A DNA stretch of 51,792 nt, taken from the NCBI GenBank assembly GCA_021805565.1, contig JAJZFA010000040.1, forward strand, positions 1 to 51,792. The letters run 5' to 3'. The position numbers and the translations under genes were made by a program. Within the stretch, counting starts at the first letter, position 1. Each line of letters starts with the position of its first letter. Origin of the DNA: Pseudomonadota bacterium. Lineage in GTDB: Bacteria; Pseudomonadota; Alphaproteobacteria; Acetobacterales; Acetobacteraceae. A model generated the notes under the pieces. The model was not told the DNA's origin and searched no databases. It saw only the letters and a program-made list of their open reading frames with translations. This document shows, piece after piece, positions 43,383 through 51,792 of this stretch.

Positions 43383-45376
43383 CCGTCGCGGCCTGGACGA
43401 TTCTCGCATTGTTCGGTCTGGCGCCGTTCGGTGCGTTGACCGCCCGATTTCCGGCCGGACGAGTCCCGATCTATGGCGGTAGCCTGATTCTGTGTGCGGG
43501 GTTGTTTTATGCTGGCCTGACCGGCCTGGCCGGCCCCACCGAACACCTGATCCTGCCGCTGGGGCTGCCCTGGATCGGCACGCATTTACGGCTGGATGCG
43601 GTCTCGGGATTTTTTCTCGTGCTAACCGGCATGGGCGGCGCGGGTGCCAGCCTGTTTGCCGTCGGTTACACCGGGCACGACGCGCATCCAGAACGGGTTC
43701 TGGCGTTCTATCCGGCGTTCCTGGCGGCGATGGCGCTTGTCGTTCTCGCCGACGATGCGTTCACGTTCCTGTTTGCGTGGGAATCGATGTCGCTGACCTC
43801 GTGGGCGCTGGTGAAGGCGCATCACCGCCAGGCCGGTAACGCCCAGGCGGGATTCATCTATCTGATCATGGCGACGTTCAGCGGCCTGGCGCTGCTGCTG
43901 ACGTTCGGGCTGCTGGCGGGGCCGGCGGGGGGCTATTCGTTCGATGCGATGCGCGCGAGCCATCCGGATCTAGCCGTCGCGGCGGTCGTGCTGGTCACCG
44001 CGCTTATCGGCGCCGGATCGAAGGCAGGCCTGGTGCCGCTGCATGTCTGGTTGCCGCTGGCCCATCCCGCGGCACCGACGCACGTTTCGGCGCTCATGAG
44101 CGGCGTTATGACCAAAGTCGCAATCTATGGATTTATCCGGATCGTCTTCGATCTGCTTGGCCCCGGCCAGTGGTGGGCCGGTACGGTCGTGCTGGCGTTG
44201 GGCGGACTGACCGCCGTACTGGGTGTGCTGCACGCGCTGATGGAGCGCGATTTGAAGCGTCTGCTTGCGTATTCGACGGTGGAGAACATCGGGATCGTGT
44301 TCATCGGACTGGGGCTGGCGCTTGCATTCCGGGCGACCGGGTTCCAGGCAGGCGCGGGGTTGGCCCTGACCGCTGCCTTGTTCCACGCTTTTAACCACAC
44401 ACTGTTCAAAAGCCTGCTGTTCTTCGGCGCCGGCGCGGTGTTGAAAGCCACCGGTTCTGGCGATCTGGAAACACTGGGTGGCCTGATCCACCGCATGCCA
44501 TGGACAGCGTTCGCATTTCTGGCGGGCTGTGCGGCGATAGCCGGTCTGCCGCCACTGAACGGCTTCGTATCGGAATGGCTGACGTTCCAGGCGATGCTGC
44601 TGCGTCCGGACCTGCCGCAGTGGGGCCTGAAACTTATCATCCCTGTCGATGCCGCGGCGCTGGCACTGGCCGCGGCGCTGGCCGCCGCGTGTTTCGTACG
44701 GGCCTTCGGCATTGCCTTTCTGGGTCGCCCCCGAAGCGAGGCCGCTGCCCAGGTTCGGGAAACCGACGCCTGGTCGATCGCGGCCATGCTGCTGTTTGCC
44801 ATGCTTTGCCTGGCGGCCGGACTCGTGCCCGGCGCGGTGCTGGATCGCATCGGACCGGTGGCGCAGGCACTGACCGGCGCAAACATGCCGCGGCAGATGG
44901 GCGACGCATGGCTGACGATCGTGCCCGTCGCGGCCAGCCGGAGTTCCTATAATGGATTGTTGGTATTCGCTTTTATCGCCGTGTCCGTCCTGTTGACCAC
45001 GACCGCGGTACACTGGTTCGGGTCCAGGGCGATCCGGCGGGGCCCCGCCTGGGATTGCGGCTTTCCAGATCCGTCGCCGGCCACTCAATACTCCGCCGCC
45101 GGTTTCGCCCAGCCGCTGCGGCGTGTGTTCGGAACAGTCGTGTTCCAGTCCGGCGAGACAGTCGATATGCCGCCGCCCGGAGATAACCGGGCCGCCAAGA
45201 TCGAACAACGCATCGCCGACCCGGTCTGGGACTGGCTATATCTGCCGCTCGGGCGCGGAACGATCTGGGTGGCGAACCGCATGAACGCGGTTCAGTTCCT
45301 CACGATCCGTCGCTACCTCGGCCTGGTGTTTATAACCCTGATCGTGCTGCTGATGGCCCTGACACTATGGCAATGA
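43379..45376 (+). CDS. hyfB: HyfB-like proton-pumping antiporter subunit (NuoL/Mrp type)
   Basis: A 665-residue membrane protein of the NuoL/MrpA group, hydrogenase-4 component B type. Hallmarks are FLFAWESMSLTSWALVKAH with the key Glu, SKAGLVPLHVWLPLAHPAAPTHVSALMSGVMTKVAIYG with Lys and His of the half-channel, DLKRLLAYSTVENIG, and LPPLNGFVSEW. About 15 hydrophobic segments are visible. It translocates protons in Hyf, Hyc or related complexes. It overlaps hyfC by 10 bp. Confidence 0.92.
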   Translation: MTVAAWTILALFGLAPFGALTARFPAGRVPIYGGSLILCAGLFYAGLTGLAGPTEHLILPLGLPWIGTHLRLDAVSGFFLVLTGMGGAGASLFAVGYTGHDAHPERVLAFYPAFLAAMALVVLADDAFTFLFAWESMSLTSWALVKAHHRQAGNAQAGFIYLIMATFSGLALLLTFGLLAGPAGGYSFDAMRASHPDLAVAAVVLVTALIGAGSKAGLVPLHVWLPLAHPAAPTHVSALMSGVMTKVAIYGFIRIVFDLLGPGQWWAGTVVLALGGLTAVLGVLHALMERDLKRLLAYSTVENIGIVFIGLGLALAFRATGFQAGAGLALTAALFHAFNHTLFKSLLFFGAGAVLKATGSGDLETLGGLIHRMPWTAFAFLAGCAAIAGLPPLNGFVSEWLTFQAMLLRPDLPQWGLKLIIPVDAAALALAAALAAACFVRAFGIAFLGRPRSEAAAQVRETDAWSIAAMLLFAMLCLAAGLVPGAVLDRIGPVAQALTGANMPRQMGDAWLTIVPVAASRSSYNGLLVFAFIAVSVLLTTTAVHWFGSRAIRRGPAWDCGFPDPSPATQYSAAGFAQPLRRVFGTVVFQSGETVDMPPPGDNRAAKIEQRIADPVWDWLYLPLGRGTIWVANRMNAVQFLTIRRYLGLVFITLIVLLMALTLWQ

Positions 45377-46323
45377 TCCATGCGCTGTCGTGGCAGTTTG
45401 TCCAGATGGTCCTTATTCTGGCGGTTTCGCCCCTGCTGACCGGGATTGTCCGCAAGGTCAGGGCCAGACTGCAACGCCGGCGCGGCGCGTCGCCGGTTCA
45501 GCCGTATCGCGACCTGCGCCGGCTGCTGGCCAAGGAAGCCGTCGTGGCGGACAACGCATCGTGGCTGTTCCGCGCCGTCCCGTATTTCGTTTTCGCGACG
45601 ACATGGGTTGCCGCATCGCTTATCCCGACGTTCGCCGCCAATCTCATGTTTAGCGGCGCCGGCGATCTGATCGCCATTACCGCTCTGCTGGGCAGTGCAC
45701 GCTTTGCTCTGGCCTTGGCTGGGATGGACATCGGCACCAGCTTCGGCGGCATTGGGGCATCGCGGGAAATGATGATTGCCTCGCTGGCCGAACCAGCGAT
45801 GCTGACGATCGTGTTCACAGTCGCGCTGGTCGCGGGATCGACCCAGCTATCGACGATCGCCGAGACCATGTTGAACGGACATCCAGGCCTGCGCGTATCG
45901 CTGGCGCTGGCGCTGGCGGCGCTATTGATTGTCGCCCTGGCCGAAAACGCCCGCATCCCTGTCGATAATCCAGCCACCCATCTGGAACTGACCATGGTGC
46001 ACGAGGCGATGGTGCTGGAATATTCCGGCCGGCATCTGGCGATGATCGAACTCGCGGCCGCACTGAAACTCACGCTTTATATCGCGATGATCGCCTGCGT
46101 GTTCCTGCCGGCCGGGATGGCCGACGGACCGGCGCAGCCGGTTGAGGACGCCATTGGCGTTGCCGCGTGGCTGGCGAAAATCGCCGCCGGCGGCATCGCC
46201 CTGGGGATCGCCGAGACGGCGGTGGCGAAGATGCGCGTTTTCCGCGTGCCCAACTTCCTGGGCGCGGCGCTGATGCTGGGGTTGCTGGGCGTATTGTTGT
46301 TGTTCGTCTCGCAAGGGATGTGA
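45367..46323 (+). CDS. hyfC: HyfC-like membrane subunit (NuoH type)
   Basis: A 318-residue NuoH/HycD-type subunit with about eight hydrophobic segments. The loop VRARLQRRRGASPVQPYRDLRRLLAKEAV contains the conserved G-x-x-x-x-P-Y-x-D segment, and ALAENARIPVDNPATHLELTMVHEAMVLEYSG holds the acidic chain that links the ion channel to the peripheral arm. This subunit joins membrane and hydrophilic parts. hyfE begins on its stop codon (TGATG). Confidence 0.93.
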   Translation: MAMIHALSWQFVQMVLILAVSPLLTGIVRKVRARLQRRRGASPVQPYRDLRRLLAKEAVVADNASWLFRAVPYFVFATTWVAASLIPTFAANLMFSGAGDLIAITALLGSARFALALAGMDIGTSFGGIGASREMMIASLAEPAMLTIVFTVALVAGSTQLSTIAETMLNGHPGLRVSLALALAALLIVALAENARIPVDNPATHLELTMVHEAMVLEYSGRHLAMIELAAALKLTLYIAMIACVFLPAGMADGPAQPVEDAIGVAAWLAKIAAGGIALGIAETAVAKMRVFRVPNFLGAALMLGLLGVLLLFVSQGM

Positions 46324-47000
46324 TGCCGATGACCGCCGCGCATGGCCTGTCCTTCGATATCGCCCATATGCTGGCGGGCGGGCTGGTATTGGTCAGTTTC
46401 ATGATGCTGTATCAGGACCGGCTGACCGCGCTGCTGCATGTTCTGGGCCTGCATGCTTTCGTTCTGTCGCTGTCGGTCGCCTGGCAGGCGCATATTCAGG
46501 ACGCCCCTGGTCTCTACATCGCCGCGGGCATCGCACTCGGTTTCAAGGCGATCCTGGTTCCCCAGGCCCTGCGCCGTATGATCTTCCGGATGGGCCTGCA
46601 CCGGGAAATCGAAACCGTCGGCGGCATCGGGCTGACCATGCTGGCCGGCATCGCCCTGGTGGCGCTGTCGCTGCGGGTGATGCTGCCGGTCACCGTCCAT
46701 GCCGATCCGGTGGCGCGCGAGGATATCGCGCTGGCGCTGTCCGTCGTGCTGATCGGATTGTTGACCATGGTGACGCGCCGCAACGCCATCAGCCAGGTGG
46801 TGGGGTTCATGTCGCTGGAAAACGGTATCAACCTTGCCGCCACCGGAGCGCGGGGCATGCCGCTGGTGGTGGAGATCAGCGTGGCGTTTTCCGTGCTGAT
46901 TGCGTTTATCGTCATTGGCGTTTTCCTGTTCCGTATCCGCGAACGGTTCGACACCGTCGATGCCGTGGCCATCGACAGCGCACGCGGAGGCCAGCGGTGA
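46323..47000 (+). CDS. hyfE: HyfE-like membrane subunit
   Basis: A 225-residue protein with about seven hydrophobic segments, matching hydrogenase-4 component E (NuoK-like C-terminal part). MSLENGINLAATGA is the block that corresponds to NuoK's Glu-containing helix, and RNAISQVVGF precedes it. It overlaps hyfC and hyfF by a base or four, so the genes are tightly coupled. Confidence 0.9.
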   Translation: MPMTAAHGLSFDIAHMLAGGLVLVSFMMLYQDRLTALLHVLGLHAFVLSLSVAWQAHIQDAPGLYIAAGIALGFKAILVPQALRRMIFRMGLHREIETVGGIGLTMLAGIALVALSLRVMLPVTVHADPVAREDIALALSVVLIGLLTMVTRRNAISQVVGFMSLENGINLAATGARGMPLVVEISVAFSVLIAFIVIGVFLFRIRERFDTVDAVAIDSARGGQR

Positions 47001-48439
47001 CGATGCCCGATCCCGTCACCGCGATTTTGTTGATTCCGCTGGCTGCCGCGGCGATCCTTGCCATACTGCCGGATTACCGGATCGGTGCCGCGCTGAACAT
47101 CGCTGCTTGTCTTTTGGCGCTGTTGTGTGCGCTGACCTTGCCGTGGCATCGCCCGGCGGGGGGGGATTATCTGCTGGTCGATGACCTGAATATCGTCTTC
47201 GTGCTGCTGAACTGCTTCATCGGTTGTACCACCAGTGCCTTCAGTGCGTCCTATATCGGTCATGAATTGCAGACCGGCCGGTTGCAGCCGGTTCATCTGC
47301 GTTTCTACCACGCGATGTTTCAGGTGATGCTGTTCGGCATGAATCTGGCGCTGCTCGCCAACAATATCGGCCTGATGTGGGTGGCGGTGGAACTGGCGAC
47401 CCTGACGACAGTGATGATGGTCGGCCTCTACCGGACCGCCGAGGCGCTGGAAGCAGCCTGGAAATATTTCATCCTCGGCAGTGTCGGCATCGCCCTGGCA
47501 CTGTTCGGCACTATCCTGGTCTATCTCGCGGCGCGGCCGTCGATCGGCGAGGGCATGGACGCCATGATCTGGGCCAACTTGCTGGCGCACGCGCCGCAAC
47601 TCGATCCGTCGCTGCTGAACATCGCATTCATTTTTCTGCTGCTGGGCTACGGCACCAAGGTCGGCCTGGCGCCGATGCATGCCTGGCTGCCGGACGCCCA
47701 TGCGGAAGGCCCGACACCGATTTCCGCCGTGCTGTCGGGCCTGCTGTTAAATGTCGCGCTGTACGCGCTGCTGCGGTTCAAAATGCTGATGGCCGCCAAT
47801 CCACTCGCCATCGCGCCCGGTCCCCTGATGGCTGGACTGGGCTTGCTATCGGCGATCTTTGCCGCGTTCATGCTGTACCGGCGCCGCGACATCAAACGGA
47901 TGTTCGCGTATTCGTCGATCGAACATATGGGAATCATCGTGTTCGCGTTCGGCATGGCCGGGCCGCTGGGCAACTTCGCCGGATTGTTGCAAATGACGAT
48001 GCACAGCCTGACCAAGTCGGCCATCTTCTTTTCGGTCGGCCATATCGCCCAGGTCAAAGGCACGCAGCGCATGGAAGACATGGGTGGCCTGACCGACAGT
48101 CACCCCGTGCTGGGCTGGGGACTGGTCGCCGGAGTCGCGGCGATCGCGGGAATGCCCCCATTCGGCGTGTTTACCAGCGAATTTCTTGTCGTTTCATCCA
48201 CATTCGCCCGGCAACCCATTTTGGCGGTTGTGCTGGTCGCGGGCCTGCTGCTGGCGTTCGGCGCGCTTTTGCTGCGCCTTACGGATGTTGGGTTCGGCCC
48301 GGTCAAGGGACCGGCCGGCCCCGTGCGTGCATCCTATATCCCCATGCTGGCGCATTTCGCGCTCGTGTTGATGGCCGGAATTTGGCTTCCCCCGGCGCTG
48401 GTTGTCTGGTTTCAGCATGTCGCGGTGTTACTGGGATGA
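46997..48439 (+). CDS. hyfF: HyfF-like proton-pumping subunit (NuoN/NuoM type)
   Basis: A 480-residue antiporter-like subunit. Signature stretches are MWVAVELATLTTVMMVGLYR with the Glu in TM5, GYGTKVGLAPMHAWLPDAHAEGPTPISAVLSG with Lys and His, RRRDIKRMFAYSSIEHMGI and GMPPFGVFTSEFLV. It begins at a GTG overlapping the hyfE stop. It is one of two antiporter-type subunits in this operon (with HyfB). Confidence 0.93.
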   Translation: MTMPDPVTAILLIPLAAAAILAILPDYRIGAALNIAACLLALLCALTLPWHRPAGGDYLLVDDLNIVFVLLNCFIGCTTSAFSASYIGHELQTGRLQPVHLRFYHAMFQVMLFGMNLALLANNIGLMWVAVELATLTTVMMVGLYRTAEALEAAWKYFILGSVGIALALFGTILVYLAARPSIGEGMDAMIWANLLAHAPQLDPSLLNIAFIFLLLGYGTKVGLAPMHAWLPDAHAEGPTPISAVLSGLLLNVALYALLRFKMLMAANPLAIAPGPLMAGLGLLSAIFAAFMLYRRRDIKRMFAYSSIEHMGIIVFAFGMAGPLGNFAGLLQMTMHSLTKSAIFFSVGHIAQVKGTQRMEDMGGLTDSHPVLGWGLVAGVAAIAGMPPFGVFTSEFLVVSSTFARQPILAVVLVAGLLLAFGALLLRLTDVGFGPVKGPAGPVRASYIPMLAHFALVLMAGIWLPPALVVWFQHVAVLLG

Positions 48440-49923
48440 CCCTGCTGTCCGATCTTGTCGCAGGGGGCGATCCGGTTGCCGCCCACCGGCCCTGGCCGCG
48501 GGTGCGGGTCGATGCGCCGGTTTGGCGATCCGCCATCGATCGGCTGGCCAGCGGCGACCTGACGTTGTTCGGCCTTTGGGGTGAGACGGACGCCGCGCAC
48601 ATGGCGTTGTTGGATCCAGGCGGTTCCGGAGTTGCGATACTCAGCATCGCCTGCCCCAGCGGGCACTATCCATCCGTTGGCGCGCGCCACCCTCCGGCGA
48701 TCCGGCTGGAGCGCGCCATGCGCGATCTTTCCGGGCTCGTTCCGGACGGGCTGACCGACACCCGCCCGTGGCTGGATCATGGCCGGTGGGGTAGCCCGGA
48801 CACGCCACCGCTCCCATACCGGTTTTTGCCGGTCGAGGGGGAGGCGCTGCATCGAATTCCGGTCGGTCCGGTTCACGCCGGCATTATCGAGCCGGGCCAT
48901 TTTCGTTTCACCTGCGATGGCGAAACGGTGGTGCGGTTGGAAGAACGGCTGGGCTACACCCACAAGGGCATCGGCGGTTTGATGCAGGGCGCGTCGCTGG
49001 AACGCGCCGCGACGCTGGCCGGGCGGGTTTCTGGCGACAGTACGGTGGCCTATGCGTTTGCCTTCGCGCGGGCGGTGGAAGCCGCGTTGGGGGTCGCTCC
49101 GCCGCCACGGGCCGTGGCTTTGCGGGCGGCGATGGCGGAGTTGGAGCGTCTCGCCAACCACATCGGCGATACCGGTGCCATCTGCAACGATGCATCGTTC
49201 GGCCTTATGCTGGCGCATTGCGCGGTCTTGCGGGAACAGATTTTACGAGCCGCCGCCGACTGTTTCGGCCACCGGCTAATGATGGACCGGATCGTGCCGG
49301 GCGGCGTGGCCTCCAACCTGGATGAGCCGGGGACCGGCCGGTTGCTGGATCTGGTGGCACATGTCCGGGCCGAGATGCCCCGGCTGACGAAATTATACGA
49401 TGGCACGCCATCCTTGCAGGACCGCATGGTCGGTACCGGCTTTCTGGTCCCGGAAGCGGTCAGGCGGTTCGCGCCGGGTGGATTTGTCGGCCGAGCGTCA
49501 GGGCGGAATTTCGATGCGCGGCGCGAGCTGGCCTATGCACCTTACGACACGCTGTCCTTCGCCGTGCCGGTGCGGCAGGACGGCGACGTCAATGCCCGTG
49601 TCTGGATCCGGCTGCACGAAATCGACGAAAGCCTGTCGATGCTGGATCAACTGTTGCGGCACCTGCCGGATGGGCCGGTTTACCAACCGGTCGCCGTTGC
49701 CCGCGATCGGCACGCGGAAGGTATCGCGATCGTCGAGGCGTTCCGCGGCGACGTGCTGGTCTGGCTGCGCATCGCCGACGGAGCGATCGAACGATGCCAC
49801 ATCCGCGATGCGTCCTGGTTTCAATTCCCGCTACTGGAAGCCGCGATCGAAGGTAACATCGTGGCGGATTTTCCGCTGTGCAACAAAAGCTTCAATTGCT
49901 CGTACTCGGGCCATGATTTGTAG
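48436..49923 (+). CDS. hyfG: HyfG-like large subunit without NiFe cysteines
   Basis: A 495-residue fusion of a NuoC-like N-terminal part (to about residue 140) and a NuoD/hydrogenase-large-subunit-like part (IEPGHFRFTCDGETVVRLEERLGYTHKGI). In true [NiFe] enzymes the first metal motif is R-x-CGIC; here it reads RVSGDST (197–203). The C-terminal DPCxxC is replaced by FPLCNKSFNCSYSGHDL, with Cys at 482 and 488 in a different spacing. So a NiFe site is not expected. The rest of the fold is complete. It is the last gene of the run; no NuoB-like hyfI follows. Confidence 0.9.
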   Translation: MTLLSDLVAGGDPVAAHRPWPRVRVDAPVWRSAIDRLASGDLTLFGLWGETDAAHMALLDPGGSGVAILSIACPSGHYPSVGARHPPAIRLERAMRDLSGLVPDGLTDTRPWLDHGRWGSPDTPPLPYRFLPVEGEALHRIPVGPVHAGIIEPGHFRFTCDGETVVRLEERLGYTHKGIGGLMQGASLERAATLAGRVSGDSTVAYAFAFARAVEAALGVAPPPRAVALRAAMAELERLANHIGDTGAICNDASFGLMLAHCAVLREQILRAAADCFGHRLMMDRIVPGGVASNLDEPGTGRLLDLVAHVRAEMPRLTKLYDGTPSLQDRMVGTGFLVPEAVRRFAPGGFVGRASGRNFDARRELAYAPYDTLSFAVPVRQDGDVNARVWIRLHEIDESLSMLDQLLRHLPDGPVYQPVAVARDRHAEGIAIVEAFRGDVLVWLRIADGAIERCHIRDASWFQFPLLEAAIEGNIVADFPLCNKSFNCSYSGHDL

Positions 49924-50041
49924 GGTCCGGCGCGCGACCGGCCAATACTGCCCAGGATAATCCCGCCCCCTGGTCCTGTGCGAATACGCCATCGTGTGGC
50001 CCCTCCCATTCGGCGGCGCCGCCGGGGTGACGCGCCTTTTC

Positions 50042-51652
50042 TCACTCGGCCGGGAATGCAGCCCGCTGTCCCGCGGACTCTGGCGCGGGCGCTCCGGATC
50101 GGTGAGGCAACCGCCATCCCTTCACGATCGCGTAGATCGCGGGAATGACGAGCAGGGTGAGAAGCGTGGACGACACCATGCCGCCGACCATCGGGACAGC
50201 GATACGGCGCATAACCTCCGAACCGGTTCCGGTGCTCCATAGAATGGGCAGCAATCCCGCCATGATCGCCACGACCGTCATCATTTTCGGGCGCACACGT
50301 TCCACGGCGCCGTGCATGATGGCCTGCTGCAAATCGCCGCGGCTCAACGCGACACCTTCGGCACGCCGCCGCGACGCGACCTCGGCCAGCGCGTGGTCCA
50401 GGTAGATCAACATCACCACACCGGTTTCCGCCGCGACCCCGGCCAGGGCGATGAACCCGACCGCCACCGCCACGCTCATGTTGTAGCCCAGCCACCACAT
50501 CAGCCAGGCGCCCCCGACCAGGGCGAACGGCACCGACAGCATGACGATGAACGTTTCGGTCAGCCGTCCGAAATTCAGGAACAGCAGCACCATGATCACG
50601 ACCAGCGTGGCCGGCACCACGACTTTCAGCTTCGCTTCCGCCCGTTGCAGATATTCGAACTGCCCGCTCCATTCGATGTGGTAGCCCGGCGGCATCTTGA
50701 CCTGTGCGGCCACCGCCCGCGACGCCTCGGCGACGTAACCGCCCAGATCGCGCCCCTGCAAATCGATATACACATACGCCACCGGCTGCGCGTTTTCCGT
50801 CCGGATGCTGGGCGGTCCGCCTGTCACGCGGACGGTCGCGACCTGGCCCAGCGGCACCATCGCGCCGCCCATCGTGGGCACCAGCACCTGGCTGGCGATG
50901 GATTGCGGATCGTCGCGCAGTCCGCGCGGATAGCGAACGTTCACGCCATAGCGTTCGCGCCCCTCGACGGTGGTTGTCACGGTCTCGCCACCCAGCGCCG
51001 CGGCGATAACGGATTGAATGTCGCCGACGGACAGGCCGTAGCGCGCCGCCGCCACCCTGTCGGGGGAGATTTCGATGTAATGCCCGCCCTCGGTGCGTTC
51101 GGCGAACGCGCTCGTTGTGCCCGCGACCCCATGCACGGCCTTGACGACCTGCGCCGATAACCGGTCCAGTTCCCCCAGATCGGGCCCGAACACTTTCACC
51201 CCGACCGGCGTCCGGATGCCGGTGGACAGCATGTCGATGCGCGCCTTGATCGGCATGGTCCAGGCGTTGCTGACACCGGGAAGTTGCAGTGCCGCGTCCA
51301 TCTTGGCGATCAGCGAGTCCACCGTCATGCCGGCCGGCCACGTGCCGGGCGGTTTGAGGTTGACGATCGTCTCGCTCATTTCCAGCGGCGCCGGGTCGGT
51401 CGCGGTCATCGCGCGCCCCGCCTTGCCGAACACGGATTCAACCTCGGGAAAGGATTTGATGATCCGGTCCTGCATTTGCAGCAATTCGCCGGCCTTGGTC
51501 ACCGACAGGCCCGGCACCGTCACCGGCATGAACATCAGCGTGCCCTCGTTCAGGCTTGGCATGAATTCGCTGCCAAGCCGGGACGCGGGCCACACCGTCG
51601 CGGCCAAAATCGCGATGGCGGCGATCACGGTCAAAACGGGTATCCGCAGCAC
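50042..51652 (-). pseudogene. CusA/CzcA-type RND pump, C-terminal half only
   Basis: A 536-residue open part of a heavy-metal RND pump, about half the usual ~1040. It starts in the region RIPVLTVIAAIAILAATVWP, a helix that in CusA follows about residue 520, then LGSEFMPSLNEGTLMFMPVTVPG, the porter domains, and the C-terminal membrane part with MVLLFLNFGRLTETF and MSVAVAVGFIALAGVAAETGVVMLIYLD. The N-terminal half, with the proton-relay acidic residues, is not present: in-frame stops occur at 51725–51727 and further upstream. Family similarity begins at about 51670. So the gene is 5'-truncated or joined to other DNA here. Confidence 0.8.
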
Positions 51653-51721
51653 AAGCCGGATGACCGTAAGCGTCCGGTGAGGGTCGCCTTGCTGAAGATC
51701 GGCGGGGTAGCGAAGCTGTAG

Positions 51722-51752
51722 ACCTTAAAGTCCACCTTAAGGTGCTCCTTAA
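51722..51752. repeat. Repeated CTTTAAGG-type motif at the window end
   Basis: ACCTTAA at 51722–51728, then the palindrome CACCTTAAGGTG at 51733–51744, then CCTTAAAG further on. Three CCTTAA cores occur about 12 bp apart. The dyad ACCTTAA-n8-TTAAGGT resembles operators of MerR-type metal regulators. It lies about 70–100 bp upstream of the truncated pump gene. Confidence 0.4.
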
Positions 51753-51792
51753 AGTCATGCCGGACAGCACGATCGAGATCATCAACGGGCGG

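Noticed and set aside
43970-45208. 412-residue minus-strand open frame
   Set aside because: Antisense to hyfB; low-complexity Gln/Arg-rich product typical of shadow frames.
50011-50024. GGCGGCGCCGCC palindrome as terminator after hyfG
   Set aside because: No loop and no T-run; likely chance in GC-rich DNA.
49821-51341. 506-residue minus-strand frame in the pump gene region
   Set aside because: Overlaps the RND fragment in another frame; Gly/Arg-rich and without any domain.
51660-51721. Ten residues LLKIGGVAKL resembling a MerR N-terminus on the plus strand, followed by a stop
   Set aside because: Too short to support a gene; may be chance or a remnant.

Overview
The window is high-GC and fits an alphaproteobacterium, most likely Rhodospirillales or Acetobacteraceae-like. 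I infer this from the order infA–maf–RNase E/G–yacG–tRNA-Phe, an S9 protein with an N-terminal extension, the hslVU pair, PQQ-dependent alcohol oxidation, and the codon usage. No 16S gene or other decisive taxonomic marker is present.

Layout. 1–5.0 kb: the 3' end of an ISAs1-type transposase, then on the minus strand an operon of infA, maf, an RNase E/G-family gene, yacG and tRNA-Phe. A decayed IS4-type element lies about 100 bp upstream of infA. It is followed by a tiny Gly-rich lipoprotein gene and an ISAs1 fragment fused to the start of a broken ATPase gene. 5.3–6.7 kb: rplM–rpsI with a strong promoter, a palindrome over its -10 box, and a hairpin terminator. 6.7–11.2 kb: a Baeyer-Villiger-type monooxygenase, a DUF1272 protein, Mrr, a cupin and gshB. 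11.4–13.9 kb: a compact restriction-modification cassette (C5 cytosine methylase, GIY-YIG nuclease, Vsr). 14–23.2 kb: hslVU, an AbrB/Doc toxin-antitoxin pair, sufE, an MFS transporter, an HpaB-type hydroxylase, an aldose epimerase, and a small respiratory module (secreted protein, cytochrome b, molybdopterin oxidoreductase). 23.3–32.3 kb: grxD, bolA, purL, purQ, a GlcD-type FAD oxidase, a NIPSNAP protein, two amidohydrolases and apt.

32.4–36.8 kb is an AT-richer island with different codon use: a BglII/BstYI-type nuclease facing an MT-A70 adenine methylase, an IS1-like element just upstream of the methylase, an OLD-like ATPase/TOPRIM protein, and a small basic protein. 36.8–40.7 kb: a class III aminotransferase homologue that lacks the PLP-binding lysine, a PQQ alcohol dehydrogenase with a lanthanide-type DxD motif, and a dihaem cytochrome c. 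40.7–43 kb: a ferritin-like protein, recX and a receiver-domain protein. 43.1–49.9 kb: an XRE regulator starting a hyfBCEFG-like operon whose large subunit has lost the NiFe cysteines and which has no hyfI. The window ends in a 5'-truncated CusA/CzcA-type pump gene.

The most unusual items are the lysine-less aminotransferase homologue, the cofactor-less Hyf-like complex with its own XRE regulator, the two separate restriction cassettes plus the OLD-like nuclease, and the palindrome overlapping the rplM promoter.
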